Shown: positions 28,363-39,350 of the stretch, piece by piece
How positions within the stretch are numbered: position 1 is the first letter of the stretch
Layout: every line of letters begins with the position of its first letter
Assembly (NCBI GenBank): GCA_029287575.1
Contig: JARFQW010000089.1
Coordinates: forward strand, 1 to 62,044
Length of the DNA: 62,044 nucleotides
Source of the DNA: Gammaproteobacteria bacterium
Lineage (GTDB): Bacteria; Pseudomonadota; Gammaproteobacteria; Steroidobacterales; XN24
Reading direction: 5' to 3'
Translations under genes and position numbers: made by a program
The notes under the pieces: generated by a model
What the model was told of the DNA's origin: nothing
The model's input: the letters and a program-made list of their open reading frames with translations, nothing else
Database searches by the model: none

Positions 28363-30572
28363 CCGCCCATTTTCCGCCGCTTCTTCTTGACCGATTTCGC
28401 CGCGGCTCTGGCTCGCTCTCCCGCGAGGTCAATGAGAATCTGCTGGGCGCTGCGTTCGTCGTCACCGGGCCCCGGTTGACGCTGCACGTAGCTGCCGTCG
28501 CTCTGCATGTCCCATGCACTCCGCCGGTCGGCCAGCTGGATATTCAGCATGTGATCCAGCTCGGCCCGCAGTTCCGGCGGCTCCACGGGAAATACGGTCT
28601 CGACCCGGGATTCCAGGTTTCGGCGCATGCAGTCCGCCGAACCGATGTAGTACTCCTCTTCGCCGCCGTTGCCGAAATGAAAGATTCGGGTGTGTTCAAG
28701 AAAGCGGCCTACGATGCTGATAACTTTGAGGTTATCGGTCAGCCCAGGCAGGCCCGGCCGAACCCGGCTGGTATCACGAATGATCAGGTCCACGTGTACG
28801 CCGCTGGCGGCGGCCTCGTAGAGGGCCCGGGACACGTCCACATCCTCGAGCGCGTTCATCTTGAATCGAATCAGTCCCTCCCTGCCTTGCTGGACGTGGC
28901 TTATCTCCCGGCGAATCTTCTCGAGCAGTGCGGGTTTGAGCACCGTGGGCGCGGGCAGGAGTTTGCGGTAGCGGCGACGGGGTGAGTAGCCGGTCGTCAG
29001 GAAATTGAACAACTCGGTCAGGTCGCTGCCAATGACCGGATCACAGGTCAGGATTCCGAGATCGCTGTAGAGGCGTGCCGTGCCGGAATGATAATTTCCG
29101 GTGCCCAGGTGGGCATAGCGTCGGAGGCCGTCGTAGTCCTTGCGAAGGACGAACACGACCTTGCTGTGGGTCTTCAGGCCAAGAATGCCGTAGGACACGT
29201 GGATGCCTGCTTCTTCCAGCCGATTCGCCCAGTGAACGTTGGCCGCCTCGTCGAATCTCGCCTTGAGTTCGACCGCTACGGCGACCTGCTTGCCCCGGCT
29301 CGCCGCGTCGACCAGGTGCTTGATGATTTTGGATCGCGATGCCGTGCGATACAGGGTCATCTTGATGGCAAGCACTTTCGGATCCCGGCTCGCCTCGTGG
29401 AGGAAGCGCTCCACGGACGTGGCAAAGGATTCGTAGGGATGCTGGAGCAGAATCGGCCCTTCCCGGCGGATCAGGTGAAACAGGTTGGGTGCTCCGGCGA
29501 GCAGAGGATGATCGACCGGGGCGTGCGGCGGGTCCTTCAGGTCCGGCCGGTCAATGGCCATCAGCTCCATGAGATCGCGTTTCTGCATGATGCCGTCGAC
29601 GATGAAGACATCCTGGTCCTCGTCGAGCCCGAGTTCCGCGGCAAGCATGCCCTTGTGCTCCGGTCGCATGCCGCTGGAGACTTCCAGACGCACCGTCGGC
29701 GCAAATTTGCGGTCCCTGAGTTCGCTCTCGATCATTTCCAGGAGGTCATTGGCCTGTTCCTCGTCCCGTTCGACGATGGCGTTGCGGGTGACCCTGAAAA
29801 TGTCCCAGTGATCGATTTTCGAGTCCGGCAACAGGAGGTCGATGTTGTTCGCAATCACGTCTTCAAGGGGGACGAAGTGATCCGCATCACCCACGCGCAG
29901 GAATCGGTCGATGTCGGGGCCCACGGGTACCTTGATTCTCACCAGGTCTTCGCCGTGGCCGTCGGAGCGGACCACGCTGACGAGGATATTGAGCGAAAGG
30001 TTGGAAATGAACGGAAACGGGTGGGCCGGATCCATGCCCATCGGCGTGACCAGCGGAAAAATATTGGCGACGTAGAACTCGCGTACTTCCGCCTGCTCGG
30101 ACTGGTTCAGTTCCTGGTACCGGCTTACGCGGATACCGGCCTCGGTCAGAAGTCCATGCAGGTCGAGAGCCAGGGCCCGCTGGCGCTTTTTCAGCTCCCG
30201 TACCACCTCGTGACAGGCGGCTATCTGTTCCTCGGGCGTGCGCCCGTCCACTGAACGCTGCTGCACGCCGGCGCCCACCTGCTGCTTCAGGCCGCCGATC
30301 CGCTTCATGAAGAACTCGTCGAGATTGGAGCTGACGATGGCCAGGAACTTGACCCGCTCAAGCAGGGGAGTGCGCTCGTCCTCTGCCTCGTGAAGCACCC
30401 GCGCATTAAAGGCCAGCCAGGTCAGTTCCCGGTTCAGGTAGAGGTCGGAATCGTCCAGCCGGCTTGCGTCCGAAATCTGTGAGTCCTCCTGGCGGACCGG
30501 AGCCCAGCCATCGGGAGACGCGGCAGGGGGAATGTCGACCTGAGACCGTCGATCGGATTCTGTGAGATTCAT
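28359..30572 (-). CDS. ppk1: Polyphosphate kinase 1
   Basis: Reversibly makes inorganic polyphosphate from ATP. The 737 residues contain the N-terminal domain (LNRELTWLAFNARVLHEA, SSNLDEFFMKRIGG) and two phospholipase-D-like catalytic domains. His469 in GLKTHSK aligns with the autophosphorylated His of the family. The segment RYAHLGTGNYHSGTARLYSD is also conserved. It ends in a Lys/Arg-rich tail (KSVKKKRRKMGG). The TAG overlaps the convergent neighbour's stop within a CTAG. Confidence 0.97.
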   Translation of the reverse strand: MNLTESDRRSQVDIPPAASPDGWAPVRQEDSQISDASRLDDSDLYLNRELTWLAFNARVLHEAEDERTPLLERVKFLAIVSSNLDEFFMKRIGGLKQQVGAGVQQRSVDGRTPEEQIAACHEVVRELKKRQRALALDLHGLLTEAGIRVSRYQELNQSEQAEVREFYVANIFPLVTPMGMDPAHPFPFISNLSLNILVSVVRSDGHGEDLVRIKVPVGPDIDRFLRVGDADHFVPLEDVIANNIDLLLPDSKIDHWDIFRVTRNAIVERDEEQANDLLEMIESELRDRKFAPTVRLEVSSGMRPEHKGMLAAELGLDEDQDVFIVDGIMQKRDLMELMAIDRPDLKDPPHAPVDHPLLAGAPNLFHLIRREGPILLQHPYESFATSVERFLHEASRDPKVLAIKMTLYRTASRSKIIKHLVDAASRGKQVAVAVELKARFDEAANVHWANRLEEAGIHVSYGILGLKTHSKVVFVLRKDYDGLRRYAHLGTGNYHSGTARLYSDLGILTCDPVIGSDLTELFNFLTTGYSPRRRYRKLLPAPTVLKPALLEKIRREISHVQQGREGLIRFKMNALEDVDVSRALYEAAASGVHVDLIIRDTSRVRPGLPGLTDNLKVISIVGRFLEHTRIFHFGNGGEEEYYIGSADCMRRNLESRVETVFPVEPPELRAELDHMLNIQLADRRSAWDMQSDGSYVQRQPGPGDDERSAQQILIDLAGERARAAAKSVKKKRRKMGG

Positions 30573-30794
30573 GGCGAGTCCTCCATTCCAAAAGCTAGCA
30601 CGGTCAGATCGCGACGCGAGTTAGTGTAGCCCACGAAATCCATGCCAAGGGCAGCTTCTTTCTGAGCCGGGCGACGGCTCATCCGGAGTCGCCCCGGAGG
30701 CAGAACGGGAGGGCCGGGCAGGCGATTCACCTGCGCATCGGGCCGGAATCGCACCGTATGGGGAAAGTATTTTCAACAAGCTGTTGCGCGGCCG

Positions 30795-30923
30795 GGGAAA
30801 GACGGATATCTTTCCCAGCGATTCGGCCCATGCCGGTCCTGAGAAAAAACACGGCGCGGCGCCAAAAATATAAAAGAACGATTGCCGCGTTCTTGAACCC
30901 GCCCAGAGGGCGGGTTTTTTTTT
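30795..30923 (+). ncRNA. Candidate small RNA or attenuator leader
   Basis: Inverted repeats follow one another: 30795-30802/30809-30816 (8 bp), 30853-30856/30860-30863 (4 bp), 30874-30880/30888-30894 (7 bp) and the terminator stem 30896-30904/30908-30916 (9 bp) with nine T residues. No + strand gene lies upstream for over 2.5 kb, so the terminator must end a transcript that starts here. TTGCGC (30784-30789), 17 bp, TATCTT (30807-30812) is a possible promoter. It could instead be a regulatory leader of the NERD gene. Confidence 0.35.
30896..30923 (+). terminator. Strong orphan intrinsic terminator
   Basis: A perfect 9-bp stem with 3-base loop AGA followed by nine T. The orientation is + only; on the other strand no T-tract follows the stem. 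Confidence 0.9.
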
Positions 30924-30997
30924 AAGGACAATTTTTGCCCGGACAGGCGCTGTTCCGGATGAGTTTGCGCGCTAGACTAGCGGCTGGGAGGAGCGCT

Positions 30998-31534
30998 TTG
31001 GACTGGATCGCGTGGTTGATCGGAGCAGCGGCCTTGGTGCTGCTGTTCATCGGAGGTCTCCGCTGGCACAAGCATCGGAGCGAGCCGCTGAATCGGGTCG
31101 GCCGAGCCGTCGCCGATTCGCTGGAAAACACGGTGATCCCCGACGGCCTCGGAGCCGAGATCCACGTTCCCCATCTGTACCTCTGCGGGTCGGGCATCTT
31201 TGTTGCCGAATTTCGCGAGATCACCGGCACTCTGTTCGCGGGCGAACGGCTCGAGCGATGGACGGTCATGGAAGCCAGTCGCCGCTATGCGTTTTCCAAT
31301 CCGCTGGAAGCGATGGAGCGCCGCGTTCAGGCGGTGCGTCTGCTGGCACCGGCTGTGCCGGTCAACGGACGCATTGTGCTGATCGGCGACGTGGAGTATG
31401 GCTCCGGGACGCCGGAGGGGGTCGTCACCCTCGAAACGTTTCTCAAGGAGATCTCCGCGAGCGGGGGGCCGACCGCAACCGCAGTCGGCGCCTTCCACGG
31501 ACCCTGGGAACGGGTAAGGTCCGCAGCCGTCTGA
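30998..31534 (+). CDS. Membrane-anchored NERD-domain-like protein, catalytic motif degenerate
   Basis: A 178-residue protein with an N-terminal membrane helix (WIAWLIGAAALVLLFIGGL, residues 3-21). A NERD-like core follows (IHVPHLYLCGSGIFVAEFREITG, then W, then FSNPLEAMERRVQAVRLL). NERD domains are nuclease-related, with D...ExK catalytic residues. Here the first Asp is absent and the Lys is Arg (AEFRE), so nuclease activity is doubtful. The TTG start at 30998 is chosen because GGGAGGAG lies just upstream; the ATG at 30959 has no such site. Confidence 0.7.
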   Translation: MDWIAWLIGAAALVLLFIGGLRWHKHRSEPLNRVGRAVADSLENTVIPDGLGAEIHVPHLYLCGSGIFVAEFREITGTLFAGERLERWTVMEASRRYAFSNPLEAMERRVQAVRLLAPAVPVNGRIVLIGDVEYGSGTPEGVVTLETFLKEISASGGPTATAVGAFHGPWERVRSAAV

Positions 31535-31661
31535 TCGACCCCGGCCGGGGTCGGCGACCGAAGCGGGCCGGGCGGGCCACCGGACCGGGGCCCGCCCGGG
31601 AAAACCGATGCAATGGATCGGGCGCACCGGATCGGCTGAACCGGTGCACCCGCGTCCGGGT
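31535..31661. repeat. Cluster of three GC-rich inverted repeats between convergent genes
   Basis: An 18-bp perfect palindrome (31536-31553), an 11-bp inverted repeat with 10-base loop (31568-31578/31589-31599) and a 7-bp one (31624-31630/31641-31647) fill the gap. None is followed by a T-tract on either strand. They may act together as a bidirectional end-of-transcript region. Confidence 0.6.
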
Positions 31662-33089
31662 CTAGGCGGCCTTGGCGGCGGTGTCCTTGTTGAAGTGGTC
31701 CGCGAGCACCTGGGCCACGCAGGCCGTCACCCGCTTGCCTTTCTGAATATGCAGAAACTCGTTGGGACCGTGGGCATTGGATTTCGGGCCGAGCACTCCG
31801 GTCACGAGAAACTGTACGCCTGGGAATTTTTCGCCGAGCATTCCCATGAACGGTATGCTCCCGCCGGTGCCCATGTACATGGCATCGGCACCGAAAAACG
31901 CTTTCGAGGCCGTCTGCATCGATGCCTCCAGCCACGGTGCCACCTCCGGAGCGCTCCAGCCTCCCATCGCCGATTCCACCTCGAACTCCACCTGCGCCCC
32001 CGACGGCGGGTTGCTCTCGATCGCGTTCTTGACCGCCGCTGCGGCCACGTTCGCGTCCGTGGTCGGCGGCAGCCGGAATGACAGCTTCAGCCCGGTTTCG
32101 GGGCGCAGGGTATTGCCGGCGCTTCCGATGGCGGGGATTCCGTCGGCCCCGGTCACGCACAGGGTCGGACGCCAGGTGTTGTTGAGCAGCAGTTCCGCGG
32201 GATCGGCCGCGACAGGCTGTGTATCGCCGGCCCAGGCGAACTTTCTCCATACCGTATCGCCGAGAATGCCTGCTGCTGCCCGGGCCTGGTCGATTCGGCT
32301 GTCGGGAATCCCGGCGTGCAGTTCGGGCAGGAGAATCTCCCCGGTGGCCGGATCCTCGAGGCGGTCCAGTACCTGCCGGACTATGCGAAAACTCGAGGGA
32401 ACGATGCCGCTGGCGCCGCCGGAGTGCACGCCCTCGCCAAGCACCCGGGCCCGGAGTGTCCCTACGAGATTGCCGCGCAGGGTCGTCGTGCACCAGAGCT
32501 GATCGTAATTACCGCATTCCGCGTCGAGGCAGACCACCAGGCTGGGATGGCCAATACAATCGGCCAGATGGTCGATGTAGTAGGGCAGGTCGAAGCTGCC
32601 GCTCTCCTCGCAGGCCTCGATGAGAATCACACAGCGGGCGTGGGGAATGCCCTGGTCCCGCAGGGCGCCAATGGCGGTAAGCGAGCCGAACACCGCATAG
32701 CCGTCGTCGGCACCGCCCCGACCGTAGAGCTTCCCGTCACGAATGACCGGATTCCAGGGACCGAGGCCGTCCTCCCATCCGGTGAATTCAGGCTGCTTGT
32801 CCAGGTGACCGTACAACAGGACCGTGTCGTCACTCTGGCCCGGAACCTCGACCAGCAGCACGGGTGTGCGGCCTTCGAGCCTCACGACCTCGACGGTGGC
32901 GTCCGACGGGGCATGGGTCCGGCACCACCTCTCCATGAGTTCCACGGCCTGGTCCATGTAGCCGTGGGCGGCCCAGTCCGGGTCGAACAGCGGGGATTTG
33001 TTCGGGATTTTTACATACTCAACGAGTTCCCCGACGATGGAGTCATCCCAGAGGCTATCGACAAACGTCTGGATGCGGCCCTGATCCAT
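31662..33089 (-). CDS. M20-family metallopeptidase (dipeptidase type)
   Basis: Zinc-dependent peptidase of 475 residues. The metal-binding motifs are GHLDK (His95, Asp97), GRGGADD (123-129) and EACEESG (158-164), and a late His lies in SNAHGPNEF. A central dimerisation/lid domain is present (CTTTLRGNLVGTLRARVLGEGVHSG...). Relatives hydrolyse dipeptides or N-acyl amino acids. The start is ATG 33089 with AGGAG seven bases upstream; the longer in-frame extension is rejected. Confidence 0.92.
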   Translation of the reverse strand: MDQGRIQTFVDSLWDDSIVGELVEYVKIPNKSPLFDPDWAAHGYMDQAVELMERWCRTHAPSDATVEVVRLEGRTPVLLVEVPGQSDDTVLLYGHLDKQPEFTGWEDGLGPWNPVIRDGKLYGRGGADDGYAVFGSLTAIGALRDQGIPHARCVILIEACEESGSFDLPYYIDHLADCIGHPSLVVCLDAECGNYDQLWCTTTLRGNLVGTLRARVLGEGVHSGGASGIVPSSFRIVRQVLDRLEDPATGEILLPELHAGIPDSRIDQARAAAGILGDTVWRKFAWAGDTQPVAADPAELLLNNTWRPTLCVTGADGIPAIGSAGNTLRPETGLKLSFRLPPTTDANVAAAAVKNAIESNPPSGAQVEFEVESAMGGWSAPEVAPWLEASMQTASKAFFGADAMYMGTGGSIPFMGMLGEKFPGVQFLVTGVLGPKSNAHGPNEFLHIQKGKRVTACVAQVLADHFNKDTAAKAA

Positions 33090-33294
33090 GCTGTGCTCCT
33101 GTGCGGTTGGTTGATGCTGGCTGCCTAGTTTAACTGCAGATGGTCCCTTGCCGGGCTTTATGGCAACGCCGGGGGAATTGACCCGACATGGGCCGGATTC
33201 CGGCCCTCGTTCAGCGGCAGTGACGCTCTTCTCTATGAAATTCGAGTGTTTAAATCCACATGGGTAAAGAGCCAACTTGATATCCCGTATCGCA

Positions 33295-34089
33295 TCACGG
33301 CAGGCGGAAAAAACGCTCGGCGTTCGCGGTGGTGGCTGTGGCGAGGGCGGCGGTATCCTGGTTGCGCAGACGCGCCACCGCGCTCAGTACATGGGGCAGA
33401 TGCATGGGTTCATTGCGACGCGTTTTCGGGCGAGGCACCAGATCCCTGGGCAGGAGATACGGCGCGTCCGTCTCGATCATCAGGCGATCGTCGGGGATTC
33501 CGGGCACGGCTTCCCTCAGCGCATGCCCGCGGCGCTCGTCGCAAACCCAGCCGGTGATGCCCAGAAACATCCCCCGGCCCAGATACTCATCCCGGGCGGC
33601 CGGTCCTTCCGTAAAGCAGTGAGCCACTGCGGCAGGCAGGGACGGCAGGTAATCGTCGAGTATGGCAACAAACCGGTCGTGGGCATCCCGCTGGTGAAGG
33701 AACACCGGCATGCCAAGCTCGGCGGCCAGTTCGAGCTGGGCGGCAAACGCTCGCTCCTGGGCCTGGGGCGGAGAAAAGTTGCGAAAAAAATCCAGGCCGC
33801 ATTCACCGATCGCCACAACGCGTGGCCTGGCCGCCGTCTCCCTGAGGAACGGCGTCGTTTCCGGCGTGTAATCCGCGGCGTGGTGCGGATGGACGCCTGC
33901 CGTGGAAAACAGCCTCTGGTCAGGATCGCTGGCCAGCTCACAGGCGCGCCGGCTCGAGGACTCGCAGCTCCCGGTCACGACCATCCGGCCGACTCCCGCG
34001 GCCCGTGCACGGTCAAGCACGCTGTTGCGGTCAGCATCGAAACTGTCATGGGCGAGATTTACGCCGATATCAATGAGTTCTCCGGTCAC
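33295..34089 (-). CDS. tatD: TatD-family metal-dependent hydrolase/DNase
   Basis: TIM-barrel hydrolase of 264 residues. It begins with IDIGVNL like E. coli TatD itself rather than the DxHxH form of YcfH/YjjV, and carries STAGVHPHH, AIGECGLDF, HCF, GITGWVCDERRG and ETDAPYLLPRDL. E. coli TatD has 3'-5' exonuclease activity and is not part of protein export despite its name. The start is GTG 34089; a stop lies in frame nine bases upstream, so no longer form is possible. No tatABC genes are nearby. Confidence 0.92.
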   Translation of the reverse strand: MTGELIDIGVNLAHDSFDADRNSVLDRARAAGVGRMVVTGSCESSSRRACELASDPDQRLFSTAGVHPHHAADYTPETTPFLRETAARPRVVAIGECGLDFFRNFSPPQAQERAFAAQLELAAELGMPVFLHQRDAHDRFVAILDDYLPSLPAAVAHCFTEGPAARDEYLGRGMFLGITGWVCDERRGHALREAVPGIPDDRLMIETDAPYLLPRDLVPRPKTRRNEPMHLPHVLSAVARLRNQDTAALATATTANAERFFRLP

Positions 34090-34275
34090 GATGCGCTACT
34101 GGCCTCCCGTTTGGTTGCTGCGACCTGATTCGGCCGCGGTGCCGCATTCTATGGCAATGGCGGGATTGCCGTTCCCGAACAGGGTTTCACTCGGCCCCTG
34201 CCGATTTCGGTCCTGGTGGACCACAATACGAATACGGGATTGCCCGGCGGGCGGCGGGCTCGCATACTGGCGCGG

Positions 34276-35079
34276 ATGCGACGGCGGAAAACAAGAACCA
34301 TAAGAGGCATCCGCGGCGCCTTGATTGGAGCGGCTTTCGCCTGGGCGTGCGCCCATGCGGATGGGCCACTGTCTGTCGAAGAGCTCGTTGCGGCAGGCGA
34401 TGCATCCTGGCATGCCCAGGACGAAGCGGCCCTGCTCGAGACACGGCAGCAGGTGGCCGAGATGGCTGCGCAAGACCCCGGCCAGCGGCGCCTCTCCTAC
34501 TATCTCGCCTGGATGGATTATCGGCTCGCGACCATGAACAGCGGCGGTCTGGCCAGCGGGACCCGATCGCGGCTGGAGAGCTGCGAAGCTCGCCTTAAGG
34601 AACAGCTTGCCGAAGACGAGGAATTCGGCGAAGGCTGGCTGCTGCTTGCCGCGTGCCGGTGGGAGCGTCTGACCGGGGCGGACCTGGGTGCTCTGCCCAT
34701 TGTGCCGCAGGCCTTGAGCGCCCAGACCCGGGGGATCAAGCTGGCCGAGGAAAGCCCGCGCGCCCCGCTGGTGGACGCCATCGGCCTGATGCGTCGCCCC
34801 AGGAGTCTCGGCGGCGACTCCGCGAATGCGGAGCAGGCGCTTAAGGAGGGGCTGCGCCGGTTTCTGGCCAGTCATTCCGATCCTGACGGTATCGGCTGGG
34901 GCCTGGAGGATACCTGGCTGCGCCTCGGTGACCTGTATCGGTCGCGGGGTGACACGCTCAGAGCTCGCGACGCCTACGAACAGGTTTTGCTGCTGATGCC
35001 CGAGTCCAGTCTCGCGCGGCAGCGACTGGAGTCACTCCAGGGGGAAATCGATCCGCCTGATACGAGCGCGGTGCCCTGA
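34276..35079 (+). CDS. Exported tetratricopeptide-repeat protein
   Basis: A 267-residue protein with a basic N-terminus and hydrophobic segment (MRRRKTRTIRG...GALIGAAFAWACAHA) that looks like a signal peptide, then helical repeats. The last (LRLGDLYRSRGDTLRARDAYEQVLLLMPES) is a clear TPR. Two Cys residues (ESCEARL, AACRWERL) could form a disulfide. Partner unknown. It is divergent from tatD and convergent with the acyltransferase. ATG 34276 is chosen; the frame is open 60 bases further upstream. Confidence 0.75.
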   Translation: MRRRKTRTIRGIRGALIGAAFAWACAHADGPLSVEELVAAGDASWHAQDEAALLETRQQVAEMAAQDPGQRRLSYYLAWMDYRLATMNSGGLASGTRSRLESCEARLKEQLAEDEEFGEGWLLLAACRWERLTGADLGALPIVPQALSAQTRGIKLAEESPRAPLVDAIGLMRRPRSLGGDSANAEQALKEGLRRFLASHSDPDGIGWGLEDTWLRLGDLYRSRGDTLRARDAYEQVLLLMPESSLARQRLESLQGEIDPPDTSAVP

Positions 35080-35116
35080 TCCGGTTCTATTGCAGGGACA
35101 CCCGCGCACGCTGAGC

Positions 35117-37081
35117 TCAGCTTCCGGCAGGCGGTGCGGTGCGAGATGGGTTTTTCGCCGGTGACCGTCTCGCGGCTGCCTTCTTGCGCGGGGCGCGCGT
35201 CTTCTTCGCTGGCGCCGATCCGGAGTCCGGTTTTGCGGCTGACGCTTTCTTCCTCGACGCAGCGGTTCTGCCCCCGGTCTTCGCGGCAGCAGCCTTCTTG
35301 CGCGCCCCGGGCTTCTTCTTGCTGTGGGTTGCGGCGGCCTTTTTCTTCCCGGCGCCGGCCTTTTTGCCGCCGGTCTTCTTCAGACCGGCACTTTGCGCCG
35401 CCGCCTTCTTTGAGTCCGGCCGGCCCTTCGCGCTGCCGGGTGACGTTCCTGCCGGTTCCGTACCGTTCCCGCGCGCCGGAGACGTCGCCCGTCCCTTGGC
35501 GGTCGCGCCGGCTTTTCCGGCAGCGCCTTTCTTCTTCATCTTGCGCCGGGCCGCGGCCCGCGCGGCCATCTGTGCGGGTGTCAATGTCTCGGCCGGGCCG
35601 CTGGTGGCCGAAGCGTCTTTAGAACGCTCCGTTGCCGGCGAGGCTTGCCGCTTTGTCGCTTGCGATTTCCGTGGCGAGGTCGCTTTTCTGCGCGCCGGTT
35701 TGCCGATCTGGCTGACGGCGGCCTCGAGATCGCTCATGGAGTCGGCGATCATGCTGCGCAGATCGTTCAGACCGGGAATCGCGTCATAGCCCGCGATCAT
35801 GCCGAAGAACATATGTCCGTCGTAGCTGAACACCGTGATGTTCATCGCCATGCCCGGCGGAATGGTTGAAATAGGATAGATCTCAAGCATGCGCGCGCCG
35901 CGCAGGTAGAGGGGTTGACGGGGACCGGCCAGATTGGAGATCAGGATGTTGCCCAGCGGCGGAATATAGTCGTTAAGCCCAAGCAGTTCGCCGAGCTGGG
36001 ATGCGCCCTGAATAAGGAGGGTATACGTGATGACGGCGCCCTGGGAAAGGCCCGCCAGGGATCCCTTGAGTTCGTTGGTGGAACGGCTGATCTGGCGAAG
36101 GCGGCGGACGGGGTTGGGTGATGCACCCGCCAGCCGGACCGGCAGGATCCCGACCACATTGCTGATGCTGGTGTCTGATTTGGAGCGCAGGTTGACGGGG
36201 AGCTGAGCAACCAGCGGTTCGGTTACCCGATCCCCCTGACTGTCCAGATAACGACGCAGTGCGCTGTCCGCCACGGTGACCACCACGTCATTGACCGTGC
36301 TTTCCGTGGCGTGGGCGACGGCTTTTATCCGATCCAGTTCGATCCGCGTACCGGCGACGCGGCGAGCCCGGGTCAGCTCGCCGTTGAGGAGGGTTCGGGG
36401 CGCCGTGAACGGGACGTCCAGTCCCCCATGGGCGAGGCCGAACTTCTCCATGCCCATGCGGGTGAACAGCTTGGACAGCTCGATGCCTGTCCCGATACCC
36501 TTGCGGACGCCGCCGGCCGTGTCACCCAATGCGCGCAGCAGTCCGCGCGGGGGCGAATGCCGCGAGCGCTCTTTTTCCGGCGCCTCCCAGTACGCCCGGA
36601 GCGTACGGTCCGAAGGGTCCGTATTCAGAGTGCCGCTGAGCATCCGGGTAAGCGTCGCGCCGTCGCAGTAGGCGTGGTGGATTTTGGTGTACAGCGCGAA
36701 GCGGCCCCCTTCGAGCCCCTCGATGATATGCAGCTCCCAGAGGGGCCGATCCCTGTCGAGAAGAAAGGAGTGCAGCCGGCTGGTCAGCTCGCCCAGCTGG
36801 GCGCGGCTGCCGGGCGCGGGCAGCGCTGATCGGCGTACGTGATATTCCAGGTCGAAATTGGGATCCCGGGTCCATTGGGGACCGCCAGTGGCCGATATCC
36901 GAACCCGGCGGTCGAAGGGAGCATGAGCGGGGCGGGTGAGCAGCTCCTGGTACAGGTCCGCAACGAAATCGCCTGGATAATCCTCCGGCGGTTCGTAGAT
37001 CTGAATTCCTGCGACATGGCGCGGGCTGTCCTCGGTCTCCGTCAGGAGAAATGCGTAGTCTGTCAGGGATATCCTGCTCAT
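35117..37081 (-). CDS. Wax ester synthase/diacylglycerol acyltransferase with Lys/Ala-rich tail
   Basis: WS/DGAT-family enzyme (654 residues) that would esterify acyl-CoA with fatty alcohol or diacylglycerol to make storage lipid. The catalytic HHxxxDG motif is intact (His135, His136, Asp140, Gly141), and the N-terminal (1-230) and C-terminal (245-455) halves of the family are both present, including PLWELHIIEGL and NILISNLAGP. Residues 461-654 are an extra tail rich in Lys, Ala, Ser, Pro and Arg with repeated KKAAA/KKAGA elements, like histone H1-type proteins. Usual bacterial WS/DGATs end near residue 460. The tail is in frame with no break. Confidence 0.92.
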   Translation of the reverse strand: MSRISLTDYAFLLTETEDSPRHVAGIQIYEPPEDYPGDFVADLYQELLTRPAHAPFDRRVRISATGGPQWTRDPNFDLEYHVRRSALPAPGSRAQLGELTSRLHSFLLDRDRPLWELHIIEGLEGGRFALYTKIHHAYCDGATLTRMLSGTLNTDPSDRTLRAYWEAPEKERSRHSPPRGLLRALGDTAGGVRKGIGTGIELSKLFTRMGMEKFGLAHGGLDVPFTAPRTLLNGELTRARRVAGTRIELDRIKAVAHATESTVNDVVVTVADSALRRYLDSQGDRVTEPLVAQLPVNLRSKSDTSISNVVGILPVRLAGASPNPVRRLRQISRSTNELKGSLAGLSQGAVITYTLLIQGASQLGELLGLNDYIPPLGNILISNLAGPRQPLYLRGARMLEIYPISTIPPGMAMNITVFSYDGHMFFGMIAGYDAIPGLNDLRSMIADSMSDLEAAVSQIGKPARRKATSPRKSQATKRQASPATERSKDASATSGPAETLTPAQMAARAAARRKMKKKGAAGKAGATAKGRATSPARGNGTEPAGTSPGSAKGRPDSKKAAAQSAGLKKTGGKKAGAGKKKAAATHSKKKPGARKKAAAAKTGGRTAASRKKASAAKPDSGSAPAKKTRAPRKKAAARRSPAKNPSRTAPPAGS

Positions 37082-37270
37082 AGTTGTCGCTCGGCCTCAC
37101 TGGATGCAGTGAGTGTACAACAGGGCTGAATCTTCGACGGTGCGAGGAGGTCCAGGCGGAGCTGATTGGCCACGGAGCCTTCGAAGTGGATATGGGGTCC
37201 GGAACACCGGAGGCATCGCCGGGGCCGCCTCGACAGCGCGTTGTCGTATGATGCGCGCTGCTTGTGCTGA

Positions 37271-39337
<2,067 letters not shown>

Positions 39338-39350
39338 GAGCAAAGTGATC

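Larger units (their letters stand above)
30573..30997. other. Long non-coding gap with stacked hairpins
   Basis: There is no protein gene between the divergent ppk1 and NERD genes. The part near ppk1 should hold its promoter. The part from 30784 to 30923 contains four inverted repeats and a strong terminator (see separate entries). From 30924 to 30997 lies the probable promoter/leader of the NERD gene, including the palindrome GCTAGACTAGC (30971-30981) overlapping a TAGACT -10-like element. Confidence 0.6.

Noticed and set aside
35117-35701. Frameshift as the source of the Lys-rich tail
   Set aside because: The tail is read in the same frame as the catalytic domain without a break. Its lysine codons are the AAG of a GC-rich genome, so a sequencing error is not needed to explain it.
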